From the NCBI GenBank assembly GCA_003512585.1, contig DOQE01000002.1, positions 1 to 8,315 of the forward strand: a DNA stretch of 8,315 nt. The letters run 5' to 3'. Both the position numbers and the translations under genes were made by a program. Shown piece after piece: positions 1-6,032 of the stretch. A model generated the notes under the pieces. That model was not told the DNA's origin. It did no database searches and was given only the letters and a program-made list of their open reading frames with translations. The stretch comes from Bacillota bacterium. GTDB taxonomy: Bacteria; Bacillota_I; Bacilli_A; RFN20; CAG-826. Numbering within the stretch: position 1 is the first letter of the stretch; the number at the start of each line of letters is the position of its first letter.

Positions 1-25
1 GAGCCAGGATCAAACTCTCAATAAA
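1..25 (-). rRNA. rrs: 16S ribosomal RNA, 5' end only (partial)
   Basis: Read on the minus strand, these bases end in AGAGTTTGATCCTGGCTC, the almost universal 5' start of bacterial 16S rRNA (the 27F primer region). The preceding TTTATTG matches the TTTATCGG start of Bacillus-type mature 16S, so the mature end is placed near position 25 by homology. The rest of the gene lies beyond the left edge. The upstream promoters, leader hairpins and boxA on the same strand support a genuine rRNA operon start. Confidence 0.95.
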
Positions 26-176
26 ATATAATTTGATCTAGTTCAATTTAATTATCTGGTTTTGTTTTTGATTCAAAAGAATCGACGTTAAGTGTTTGTT
101 GTCAATCTGTCTAGTTTTCAAAGATCAGTTAGCACACCGGGCTCTATCCGTTCAGGTCTCCCTGATTTTGTGTGCT
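26..176 (-). ncRNA. 16S rRNA leader with three-way-junction fold
   Basis: This is the transcribed leader between promoter P2 and mature 16S. On the minus strand, 176..131 can fold into a three-way junction. The closing stem is AGCACAC with GTGTGCT (7 perfect pairs). One arm is TCAGG/CCTGA capped by GAGA, a GNRA-type tetraloop. The other is a short CGG/CCG arm with a 7-nt loop. A second hairpin, GATTC-TTTT-GAATC, lies at 83..70. Between them is boxA. In rRNA operons, leader segments assist antitermination and pre-16S folding and processing, often pairing with the spacer after 16S. That spacer is outside the window, so a processing role cannot be tested here. No protein is encoded. Confidence 0.7.
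113..127 (-). promoter_or_regulatory. boxA antitermination site of the rRNA leader
   Basis: The minus strand reads TGATCTTTGAAAACT. This matches the boxA core of Bacillus-type rRNA leaders, in which TTCTTTGAAAACT is typical. The NusB-S10 complex is known to bind boxA in nascent rRNA, preventing premature Rho-dependent termination and aiding assembly. It sits 3 nt downstream of the three-way-junction hairpin and about 90 nt before 16S, which is a normal place for it. Confidence 0.75.
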
Positions 177-181
177 TGGAT

Positions 182-241
182 AATTTATTACTTTCTCTTT
201 ACTAAGTCAAGGATTTTTTTTAATTTTTTTAAATTCCTTTT
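182..241 (-). promoter_or_regulatory. rRNA operon promoter P2 with UP element
   Basis: On the minus strand, a -35 box TTGACT (210..205) is followed after 17 bp by a -10 box TAAATT (187..182). The 30 bp upstream (241..211) consist almost wholly of A-tracts and T-tracts, typical of the UP elements that bind the RNA polymerase alpha subunit at rRNA promoters. The start site would fall near 175, right at the base of the leader hairpin. The -10 box is imperfect (4 of 6), but the spacing, -35 box and context are good. Confidence 0.65.
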
Positions 242-327
242 TTTATCGACTTATCGATTTTCATCCATAATATCGAGACTTTTTCGAGGTCCGAACTTGT
301 TTATCCCTCAAGTTGCGAACGTGGATA

Positions 328-383
328 ATTCTACTCATTTATAATCTTGAGTCAACTATTTTTTTAATAATTTTTGAAAAATA
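328..383 (-). promoter_or_regulatory. rRNA operon promoter P1 with UP element
   Basis: On the minus strand, a -35 box TTGACT (355..350) and a -10 box TAGAAT (333..328) are separated by 16 bp. An A/T-only stretch at about 383..357 looks like an UP element. The transcript would start near 321 and soon form a hairpin, AACTTG/CAAGTT (314..309 with 299..294). Tandem P1 and P2 promoters about 145 bp apart are common before rRNA operons. The segment between them (about 211..327) holds no credible gene. Confidence 0.6.
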
Positions 384-427
384 TTAATTTGTTGCCATTT
401 TATCGAATCTTTTTTCGTAAAAACATT

Positions 428-450
428 TAAAAAGACCCCCTTTAGGGCCT
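428..450 (-). terminator. Rho-independent terminator after the superoxide reductase gene
   Basis: On the minus strand, GGCCCT-AAAG-GGGGTC forms a 6-bp GC-rich stem (449..434, including two G-U pairs) followed directly by TTTTT (433..429). It lies 23 nt past the stop codon of the superoxide reductase gene and separates that unit from the rRNA promoters. Confidence 0.8.
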
Positions 451-472
451 TATTGATCTATATAAATGAATT

Positions 473-850
473 CTATAAATCCTTTTTCCATAAGCCATGC
501 AAATTGCAATAGCTATAAATCGATAGAGCTTTTTCTCCCTCCATTAAGAGAAAATCTGCTTTTGGCTCATCTTTTGGCTGAAGATATTTAATCGTCGCGC
601 CTTTATCGGTTAATAAATAAATCCATTCAATATAATGTTCTTTTAGCATCGGGTGAACCACTTCTCCGACTTCAACATGAATTTTATTCCCCTCTTCCTT
701 AACAAAAGGTATATGTTTTTCAAAGGCAGCGTCAGTAGTATTGGAAATCAATTCTTTCATTTCCTCCCCGCAGCAAGAAGGAGCAGGACCTAGGTCATTT
801 AGTTTTAAGACGAGAGCTTTGCAATGTTTGCAAATGTAGAATTTAGCCAT
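473..850 (-). CDS. dfx: Superoxide reductase, class II (desulfoferrodoxin)
   Basis: This 125-residue cytoplasmic iron protein reduces superoxide to hydrogen peroxide without releasing oxygen, the usual defence of anaerobes; electrons normally come from rubredoxin. Both iron centres are complete. The N-terminal desulforedoxin-type centre has Cys7, Cys10 and the adjacent Cys26-Cys27. The catalytic centre has His46 (in EKHIP), His66 (HPM), His72 (EHYIEW), Cys115 and His118 (CNLHGLW). Glu44 and Lys45 match the residues that gate the open site. Length is normal for class II. I chose the ATG at 850 because the AAAGGA ribosome-binding sequence is about 10 nt from it. The ATG at 859 would almost touch that sequence and adds only MKI. 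The gene is 57 nt downstream of the glycosyltransferase with no terminator between. A weak promoter (TTGTTT at 903..898, TATTAA at 880..875) may also serve it. Confidence 0.93.
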   Translation of the reverse strand: MAKFYICKHCKALVLKLNDLGPAPSCCGEEMKELISNTTDAAFEKHIPFVKEEGNKIHVEVGEVVHPMLKEHYIEWIYLLTDKGATIKYLQPKDEPKADFLLMEGEKALSIYSYCNLHGLWKKDL

Positions 851-907
851 AATTTTCATTTCCTTTCTTTTCTATTAATATTTTAAAGCAAAACAAAAAA
901 CAATTCT

Positions 908-1834
908 TTAGATATGCTCAAGAGGGAAAATAGAGTCACTGAATTCGCCAAGGCTAGAAAAATCTTTTTCTTTCAAAAGCCTTAATTTTCTTTTTATTTC
1001 CTTTTCTTCTTCTTTTGTTAAACCAGCTTTTTTAGATAAAGACAAATCATAAGCTAAGCTTGTTTTGATTCTAAAATAAGAAGAAAGAAAATCTTTGTGG
1101 TATTCTTCGCCCAATTTAATTGAACCCCATTTTACCAAGGCAAAGGAATCAAGATGTCTTTTAGCTCTATTTATAGACAAGGAGGAAGTCATCGACTCTC
1201 CTTCTTTTACATATATATATAAAGGAAAGGGGAGAAGGACAACTTTCTTGCATTTAGAAAACAATGAATATACAAGAGGAAAATCTTCAAATGGCCCTTT
1301 GCCTCTAAGAAGAAGCAAGGAGGAAGAAAAGAATAATTCCTTTCTAAAGACCTTATTTACTAAGAACCCCCTAACAGAAATGTCCATTAATAATTTTTTG
1401 CAAGCTTGTTTTCTAGATAATTCTTTGACTCGCCTTGTTGAAAAGGGATATTTTTTCCTTTTTCCATATCTTTCAATATAAAAAGAAGAACAAACTGCAT
1501 CAACATCTTTATCAAAATAAGAAAGCATTCTTTTAGAAAAGGAACAGTCAATATAGTCATCAGAATCCGCAAACGCAATAAAATCGCCCTTCGCTTCTTT
1601 TATTAAAGAGAGTCTTGTCATCAAAGGTCCTAATCTAGTCTTATTTTCATACACTTTTATTCTACTGTCTCTTTTTTCTTCCTCTTTTAAATAGATAAGG
1701 GAATTATCATTACTAGGTTCAACCCCAAAAAGAAACTCACAATCTGCCTCTTCTTGTCCAAGCAAAGCCCTTAATAACCTAGGCAAGGTAGAGGATGCGT
1801 TATAAGTAGGGATAATAAAAGACAATTTTGGCAT
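908..1834 (-). CDS. Family 2 glycosyltransferase (GT-A fold)
   Basis: This 308-residue protein begins LSFIIPTYNA, the classic opening of family 2 glycosyltransferases. The metal/nucleotide-binding DSDD motif is at 90-93 (FADSDDYID). Further family features are GFLVNKVFRKELF at about 156-168, FEDFPLVYSLF at 182-192 (Glu183-Asp184 is a likely catalytic acidic pair), and YVKEGESMTSS near 208-218. It should transfer a sugar from a nucleotide-sugar to a cell-surface glycan or lipid carrier at the inner face of the membrane. It has no obvious membrane segment. Donor and acceptor cannot be told from sequence. The C-terminal 70 residues are Lys/Glu/Ser-rich and poorly conserved. No good Shine-Dalgarno sequence precedes the ATG. 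A TATAGT (1853..1848) could be a -10 box giving a very short leader. No other glycan gene is nearby in the window. Confidence 0.88.
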   Translation of the reverse strand: MPKLSFIIPTYNASSTLPRLLRALLGQEEADCEFLFGVEPSNDNSLIYLKEEEKRDSRIKVYENKTRLGPLMTRLSLIKEAKGDFIAFADSDDYIDCSFSKRMLSYFDKDVDAVCSSFYIERYGKRKKYPFSTRRVKELSRKQACKKLLMDISVRGFLVNKVFRKELFFSSSLLLLRGKGPFEDFPLVYSLFSKCKKVVLLPFPLYIYVKEGESMTSSLSINRAKRHLDSFALVKWGSIKLGEEYHKDFLSSYFRIKTSLAYDLSLSKKAGLTKEEEKEIKRKLRLLKEKDFSSLGEFSDSIFPLEHI

Positions 1835-1865
1835 AATTTCAGTTTACACTATAAAAACAAAAATA

Positions 1866-1893
1866 ACAAAAAAGCCCCCACTTAAAGGAGGCT
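1866..1893 (-). terminator. Rho-independent terminator after the pgk-tpiA-BI-1 unit
   Basis: On the minus strand, AGCCTCC pairs with GGGGGCT (7 bp, one G-U) around a 7-nt loop at 1893..1873. The last stem T and the bases after it make a run of six T's (1873..1868). It starts 20 nt past the stop of the Bax-inhibitor-1 gene and ends the glycolytic operon. Confidence 0.85.
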
Positions 1894-1913
1894 AAATGTA
1901 AAAAATCAAAAAT

Positions 1914-2690
1914 TTATTTATCTTTTAAGGCCGAGAGTAAATATAGGATTCTAATAAAGACGGCAATAAAATCACTATACATAATAAAGGCACAATATAA
2001 GACAACGTTGCCTTCGCAGCCATTAGCAAGAATGCGTTTTATATTGTAAGTATCCACAGCAACCATAACCATGATAAAAGCCATGATTGCAAAAGAAGCC
2101 ACAATATCAAATATATATACTAACGTTGGGCTAATTAGATAAAAAATTCCCCAGAACAAAGATCCAATTAGCAAGCAAAATAGGAATCCGCTAGCAACCA
2201 TGCCCAAAACATTTAAGTTTGCTTTGGACTTATAGCCGATAAGAGCCATAGCAAAGAAAGCTAATCCAGAAATTCCAAAAGCCTCGCCAATTGTATAAAA
2301 ATCAATGCCAGCAATAAGGAAAGTGGATAGAAATACCCCCATAGTAACTGCATATATGATGTAAGGCACCCATAAAGAACGCTTAGAAGAATATGCTCTT
2401 CTGGCAATTACAACTCCATCAACTAGAAGAACAATAAAGCTAATGACCATCGTAGTTATATAAGCAACAAGTGCGTTCTCGGCTATATAGGCAGTATCGA
2501 CTCTATTAAAATTAGAAAATAAACCGGCAAATAAAGCACCTACCCCAAGCGAGACCAAAGCAGTCACAAGCAAACCAATTCCCATATACAAGTAGACTTT
2601 GGCCATCGACTTGCTTTTATTTTGAAGAAATTCGTTTACCTTGTCTTCGTTTCTAATGTTATTGCCGTTTGGAACGGAAGCAAAAGCCAT
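1914..2690 (-). CDS. Bax inhibitor-1 / YetJ-YccA family membrane protein
   Basis: This 258-residue integral membrane protein has seven hydrophobic segments, at roughly 33-58, 73-96, 107-129, 136-153, 159-186, 189-213 and 228-254, the count expected for the Bax inhibitor-1 (TMBIM) family. The end carries the family signature: a DTYNI segment, then YSDFIAVFIRILYLL. Asp213 and Asp240 are the likely counterparts of the paired aspartates that make the pH-sensitive calcium gate in Bacillus YetJ; that equivalence is inferred, not aligned. Bacterial members are thought to leak calcium or protons or to act with membrane proteases; the role here is unknown. It starts 2 nt after the tpiA stop. The nearest ribosome-binding-like sequence (GAAGGG) is about 14 nt upstream, inside tpiA, so coupled translation is likely. 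It is the last gene of the operon. Confidence 0.85.
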   Translation of the reverse strand: MAFASVPNGNNIRNEDKVNEFLQNKSKSMAKVYLYMGIGLLVTALVSLGVGALFAGLFSNFNRVDTAYIAENALVAYITTMVISFIVLLVDGVVIARRAYSSKRSLWVPYIIYAVTMGVFLSTFLIAGIDFYTIGEAFGISGLAFFAMALIGYKSKANLNVLGMVASGFLFCLLIGSLFWGIFYLISPTLVYIFDIVASFAIMAFIMVMVAVDTYNIKRILANGCEGNVVLYCAFIMYSDFIAVFIRILYLLSALKDK

Positions 2691-2692
2691 TT

Positions 2693-3451
2693 TTATTTAA
2701 CCAACCCTTCGATTAATCCTTTATAGGAATCTAGCGTTAAAGAAGCTCCGCCGACTAAAGCACCATCAATATCTTTCATGGCCATATATTCAGCAATGTT
2801 ATTTGGTTTCACCGATCCGCCATAAAGAATACGGATATCTTCGGCAACATTCCCAAACATGGAGAAGAGAACTTTTCTAATGTGAGAAATGGTATCTTCG
2901 GCAATAGCAGAAGTAGCATTTTTTCCAGTTCCTATAGCCCAAATAGGTTCATAAGCAATAACGACTTTAGAAGCCTCTTCGGCGGTTAATCCATCTAGGC
3001 CTTCTTTGATTTGGGTTTCTACAAAAGATTTTGTTTCGCCCTTTTCAAATGTTTCTAATGATTCGCCACAGCAATAAAGAGGGGTCATGCCAGCAGCAAG
3101 CAATGCTTTAATCTTTGCATTGCATTTAACGCTAGTTTCCGCATCGTATTCTCTTCTTTCTGAATGTCCAAGGATTACCCAATCAATTCCTATTTCTTTT
3201 AACATAGGAATAGAAATTTCACCGGTATAAGCCCCATGGTCGTGACTAGAACAATTCTGAGCAGAGACTATAAGTTTTTTATCGGCATTTTCCTTAACCG
3301 TTTGCAAGCAAACATAAGTTGGGGCAACACCAACATCGATATTATTGGAAACAGCAAATTCAACCATATCCTTGCACCCAAGAGCAAATTCTTTAGCTTC
3401 GGATGGGGTTTTGTTCATTTTCCAATTTCCCATCAATAATTTTTTACGCAT
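2693..3451 (-). CDS. tpiA: Triosephosphate isomerase
   Basis: This 252-residue cytoplasmic TIM-barrel enzyme interconverts dihydroxyacetone phosphate and glyceraldehyde-3-phosphate in glycolysis. All catalytic features are present: Asn9 and Lys11 in GNWKMN, the electrophile His96 in LGHSERR, the base Glu168 in AYEPIWAIGTGK with flexible loop 6 directly after it, and the phosphate-binding YGGSV (210-214) and GALVGGASL (230-238) loops. Length is typical. The ATG has a strong AAGGAG 7 nt upstream that overlaps the pgk stop codon (TAAGGAG). Pgk and TpiA are therefore tightly linked, with 11 nt between genes. The next gene, a Bax-inhibitor-1 family protein, follows at 2 nt. Certain by motif. Confidence 0.98.
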   Translation of the reverse strand: MRKKLLMGNWKMNKTPSEAKEFALGCKDMVEFAVSNNIDVGVAPTYVCLQTVKENADKKLIVSAQNCSSHDHGAYTGEISIPMLKEIGIDWVILGHSERREYDAETSVKCNAKIKALLAAGMTPLYCCGESLETFEKGETKSFVETQIKEGLDGLTAEEASKVVIAYEPIWAIGTGKNATSAIAEDTISHIRKVLFSMFGNVAEDIRILYGGSVKPNNIAEYMAMKDIDGALVGGASLTLDSYKGLIEGLVK

Positions 3452-3462
3452 TGATTTTCTCC

Positions 3463-4710
3463 TTAGCGAAGAACATCTACCCCAGGAAGATGTCCGTCAT
3501 TTTCAATCATTTCTAATGATGCACCGCCACCGGTTGAGACATGGCTAAATTCAGACTTGTAGCCAAATTGTTTAACAGCGGAAGCACTATCTCCTCCACC
3601 ACAAACAGTAAATGCCTTACCTTTTAAAGCAGCAATGGCCTTGCAAACGGCAACTGTTCCGTTTTGGAAATCTTTTTGTTCAAAAACACCAACCGGACCG
3701 TTCCAGAAGACCATTTTGGCCTTGGAAATTATATCTTCATACCTAGCAATGGTTTTTGGGCCAATATCGCATCCTTCGAATCCGTCGGGTATATGGCCAC
3801 CGTTTTCAATTTCGGTATCAACTACTTTAATATTACGACCTTCAACTTCTTCAAAGCTATCAGTAATAACCGCATCATCCGGAAGAATTAAACGGCCATT
3901 GGCATCTTCTATGCATTTTTTAGCATACTCAAGTTGATCCATTTCTACTGGAGATTTGCCAATGTTCATGCCCATGGCTTTCTTAAAGGTATAAGTCATG
4001 GCCCCACCAATTAGAACATAATCGCATTTTTTTAATAACGAATCGATAACTTTGATTTTGTCAGAAACCTTAAAGCCACCCAAAATAGCAACATATGGAC
4101 GGTCTTTTTCATTAACTTCGACGCAACGAGTTAAATTTTCGACTTCCTTAATCATCAAATAGCCTTCGGCAACTTGCTTCCCTTCCTCTTTTAAGATGGA
4201 AGGAATCCCAACTGTTGAAGCATGGGCTCTATGGCTTGAACCAAAAGCATCCATTACGAAAGCATCAGCCAATGATGCCCATTCAGCGGCTAATTCAGGA
4301 TTATTCTTTTCTTCTCCCTTTTCATAACGGGTATTTTGCATTAAAAGAATCTCGCCATCATTAAGTTTATTGACAGCTTCTTTTAATTCTTCCCCATGAG
4401 TAACAGGACAAAAAGCAACATGAGTTGGGGCAACCAATTCGCCAAGGCGAGTAGCAACACAAGATAAATCGTTAGCTTTTTTCATGGCTTCTATTTTTGC
4501 CATGTCGGGTTCTTTCCATTTTATTTTGCCAAGGTGAGACATAAGAACAACCCTAGCACCTTTGGAAGTCAAATAATTAATGGTTGGCAAAGCAGCCCTG
4601 ATTCTATTGTCATCTCTTATAACTCCATTGGTTTGTGGAACGTTAAAGTCAACACGAACAACGACTCTTTTACCTTTTAAATCTTTTAAATCTTCTATTG
4701 TTTTTAGCAT
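3463..4710 (-). CDS. pgk: Phosphoglycerate kinase
   Basis: This 415-residue, two-domain cytoplasmic enzyme transfers phosphate from 1,3-bisphosphoglycerate to ADP. N-domain substrate residues are visible: RVDFNVP (19-25), NRIRA (35-39), SHLG (58-61), QNTRYEKGE (125-133) and DAFGSSHRAHAS (154-165). The C-domain nucleotide site has LGGFKVSDKI (210-219), WNGPVGVFE (336-344), GGGDSAS (371-377) and HVSTGGGASLE (390-400). LGGAKVSDK is more usual at 210-218, so Phe213 is a mild oddity. I place the start at the ATG at 4710 (MLKTIEDL), which has an AGGAG 7 nt upstream. A longer open frame to 4824 adds 38 residues, but it crosses the promoter and the gapA terminator and is not protein. It is the first gene of the pgk-tpiA-BI-1 unit. 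Confidence 0.97.
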   Translation of the reverse strand: MLKTIEDLKDLKGKRVVVRVDFNVPQTNGVIRDDNRIRAALPTINYLTSKGARVVLMSHLGKIKWKEPDMAKIEAMKKANDLSCVATRLGELVAPTHVAFCPVTHGEELKEAVNKLNDGEILLMQNTRYEKGEEKNNPELAAEWASLADAFVMDAFGSSHRAHASTVGIPSILKEEGKQVAEGYLMIKEVENLTRCVEVNEKDRPYVAILGGFKVSDKIKVIDSLLKKCDYVLIGGAMTYTFKKAMGMNIGKSPVEMDQLEYAKKCIEDANGRLILPDDAVITDSFEEVEGRNIKVVDTEIENGGHIPDGFEGCDIGPKTIARYEDIISKAKMVFWNGPVGVFEQKDFQNGTVAVCKAIAALKGKAFTVCGGGDSASAVKQFGYKSEFSHVSTGGGASLEMIENDGHLPGVDVLR

Positions 4711-4732
4711 TTTTTTGCTCCTAGCGTAAAAA

Positions 4733-4760
4733 AGTATACCACCCTTTAGGGTGAGATAAA
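4733..4760 (-). promoter_or_regulatory. pgk promoter (extended -10) with abutting palindrome
   Basis: On the minus strand, TGGTATACT gives an extended -10 promoter (TATACT at 4738..4733). Its start site would be near 4726, about 16 nt before the pgk ATG. No good -35 box is seen at 16-18 bp, which fits an extended -10 type. The spacer contains a perfect 6-bp inverted repeat, CACCCT-AA-AGGGTG (4753..4740), only 1 bp from the -10 box. A protein bound there would block or restructure the promoter, so it is a candidate operator. The bound factor is unknown. Confidence 0.6.
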
Positions 4761-4801
4761 ACATACTCGAATAAAGATAATGAACAAAAAAGAAGGAATG
4801 T

Positions 4802-4830
4802 AAAAAAAGCGGGATGACGCCCATCCCGCT
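4802..4830 (-). terminator. Rho-independent terminator after gapA
   Basis: On the minus strand, a perfect 9-bp stem AGCGGGATG/CATCCCGCT with a 5-nt loop (4830..4808) runs into seven T's (4808..4802). It lies 20 nt past the gapA stop and is the strongest terminator in the window. It makes gapA separable from the downstream pgk unit. Confidence 0.93.
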
Positions 4831-4850
4831 AAATAAGCAATTAAATCAAA

Positions 4851-5912
4851 TTACTTGCAGCCAAGAACTTTGCCATATTCGCTAGCAAGACGGACATATT
4901 GGCAAGTGAAGGAATATTCGTTGTCATACCAGGAAACGACTTTGACATGTTGAAGTCCACTCTTATCGGTAAAGACAACGGTTTGGGTAGCATCAAAGAC
5001 GCTTCCGGCAGTTGCACCAAGGATATCGCTAGAAACAATTTCATCTTCGGTATAGGCAAGAACGTCTTTTAAGGTAGTTTCGCTAGCTTCCTTTAAAGCG
5101 GCATTGATTTCTTCTGCGGTAACGTTTTGATTTTCAAGAACCAAGGAAAGGTCAACCAAGGAACCGTCAGTAACTGGGACTCTTATTGCACCACCCATAA
5201 GCTTGCCATCCAATTCAGGGATAACAACTTTGATGGCTTTGGCAGCACCAGTGGTCGTTGGGACAATGTTGGCGGCAGCGGCTCTTCCGCGGCGTAAATT
5301 GCCTTTGGCAAGATCAAGGATTGTTTGGTCATTTGTATAAGCGTGGATTGTGGTCATAAATCCGCCTTTAACGCCAAACTTGTCATAAATAACTCTCATG
5401 ACTGGGGCAAGGCAGTTGGTTGTGCAGGATCCACCAGAGATAATCTTCATATCTGAAGTTAACTTGTTGGTGTTGACTCCATAAACGAAAGTTGGGATGT
5501 CTTTCGATGAAGATGGGGCGGAAATAATGACACCTTTGGCACCATTGTCGAGATGAACTTGGCCATCTTCTTTGCTCTTTAATCTACCGGTGCATTCTAA
5601 AACGATGTCGACACCGAATTCTCCCCATTTCAAATCATGTGGATCTTTTTTACCAAGAACCGGAATCTTGTGTCCTTTGAAAATAAGGTTGTTTTTAACG
5701 AAATTGCCAGCTTCATCTTTCTCAACTTCAGCGGAAATTTCATCGGCATGCCAAGTACGATGCGTGGTGTCATACTTTAATAAGTAGGCAAGAGTCTTTG
5801 CGTCAACCAAGTCATTGATGGCGACAACTTCAAAACCACCGACTTCATATGCGCGGCGGAATGCGAGACGGCCAATACGACCGAACCCATTGATTGCTAA
5901 TTTGATGGACAT
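4851..5912 (-). CDS. gapA: Glyceraldehyde-3-phosphate dehydrogenase, type I (glycolytic)
   Basis: This 353-residue cytoplasmic tetramer-forming enzyme oxidises and phosphorylates glyceraldehyde-3-phosphate with NAD+. The Rossmann motif is GFGRIGR (9-15). Asp34 in AINDL is the usual mark of NAD rather than NADP preference. The catalytic Cys163 lies in SCTTNCLAP and its partner His190 in TTIHAYT. The phosphate-binding RRGRAAAANIVPTTTGAAKA segment (208-227) and the C-terminal WYDNEYSF (328-335) are intact. The residues just before the catalytic cysteine are SGGS where SNAS is usual. The protein is somewhat longer than the common 333-340 residues. The ribosome-binding sequence AAGGAGG is strong but about 13 nt from the ATG, longer than ideal. 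No earlier start is plausible. It has its own promoter and terminator and follows the whiA-XRE cluster, the place gapA often holds in Gram-positive genomes. Confidence 0.98.
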   Translation of the reverse strand: MSIKLAINGFGRIGRLAFRRAYEVGGFEVVAINDLVDAKTLAYLLKYDTTHRTWHADEISAEVEKDEAGNFVKNNLIFKGHKIPVLGKKDPHDLKWGEFGVDIVLECTGRLKSKEDGQVHLDNGAKGVIISAPSSSKDIPTFVYGVNTNKLTSDMKIISGGSCTTNCLAPVMRVIYDKFGVKGGFMTTIHAYTNDQTILDLAKGNLRRGRAAAANIVPTTTGAAKAIKVVIPELDGKLMGGAIRVPVTDGSLVDLSLVLENQNVTAEEINAALKEASETTLKDVLAYTEDEIVSSDILGATAGSVFDATQTVVFTDKSGLQHVKVVSWYDNEYSFTCQYVRLASEYGKVLGCK

Positions 5913-5949
5913 AATCTTTGCTGTCCCTCCTTAATATTTAAGCGAGTAA

Positions 5950-5977
5950 ATTATACTAACGAAAACAAAGGTTTAAA
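5950..5977 (-). promoter_or_regulatory. gapA promoter
   Basis: On the minus strand, a perfect -10 box TATAAT (5955..5950) lies 16 bp from a weak -35 box TTTAAA (5977..5972). The start site would be near 5943, giving a leader of about 30 nt that holds the AAGGAGG ribosome-binding sequence. The poor -35 box hints at help from an activator or upstream element. Confidence 0.65.
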
Positions 5978-5994
5978 AGGGTGATATTTATTAA

Positions 5995-6024
5995 TTTACC
6001 AAAGGTAAACGATAATTCGGTAAA
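5995..6024 (-). promoter_or_regulatory. Clustered TTTACC/GGTAAA repeats upstream of gapA
   Basis: The plus strand carries TTTACC-AAA-GGTAAA, a perfect 6-bp inverted repeat (5995..6009), and a further direct copy of GGTAAA at 6019..6024, 15 bp on. The cluster lies 18-47 bp upstream of the gapA -35 box, in the gap after the XRE gene. It could be a regulator-binding site. As RNA it would give only a weak A/U-rich hairpin, with no T-tract, so I do not call a terminator. The binding protein is not known; the adjacent XRE product is one candidate. Confidence 0.35.
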
Positions 6025-6032
6025 ATAGACGC

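Noticed and set aside
96..344. A plus-strand open frame of 82 codons in the rRNA control region
   Set aside because: It runs antisense through boxA, the leader hairpin and both rRNA promoters. It is rich in Phe/Leu/Ile from T-tracts, with no domain and no ribosome-binding site.
1095..1481. A plus-strand open frame of 128 codons opposite the glycosyltransferase gene
   Set aside because: It is antisense to a well-supported GT2 coding sequence, its protein has no recognisable motif, and there is no ribosome-binding site. It is a shadow frame.
4711..4824. A 38-residue N-terminal extension of phosphoglycerate kinase
   Set aside because: The stretch covers the pgk promoter, palindrome and ribosome-binding site, and reaches into the gapA terminator. 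PGK proteins normally begin at the MLKTIEDL-like position.
4748..5984. Shared TCACCCT in the pgk and gapA promoters as evidence of one common regulator
   Set aside because: Only a 7-mer is shared, at different distances from the -10 boxes (9 versus 22 bp), and the gapA copy has no inverted arm. A 7-mer match between two ~100-bp regions is expected often by chance.
5995..6009. The TTTACC/GGTAAA hairpin as the terminator of the trxB-rapZ-whiA-XRE operon
   Set aside because: The stem is A/U-rich, only 6 bp with a 3-nt loop, and is followed by TTAATAAATA rather than a T-run, unlike the three clear terminators in the window.
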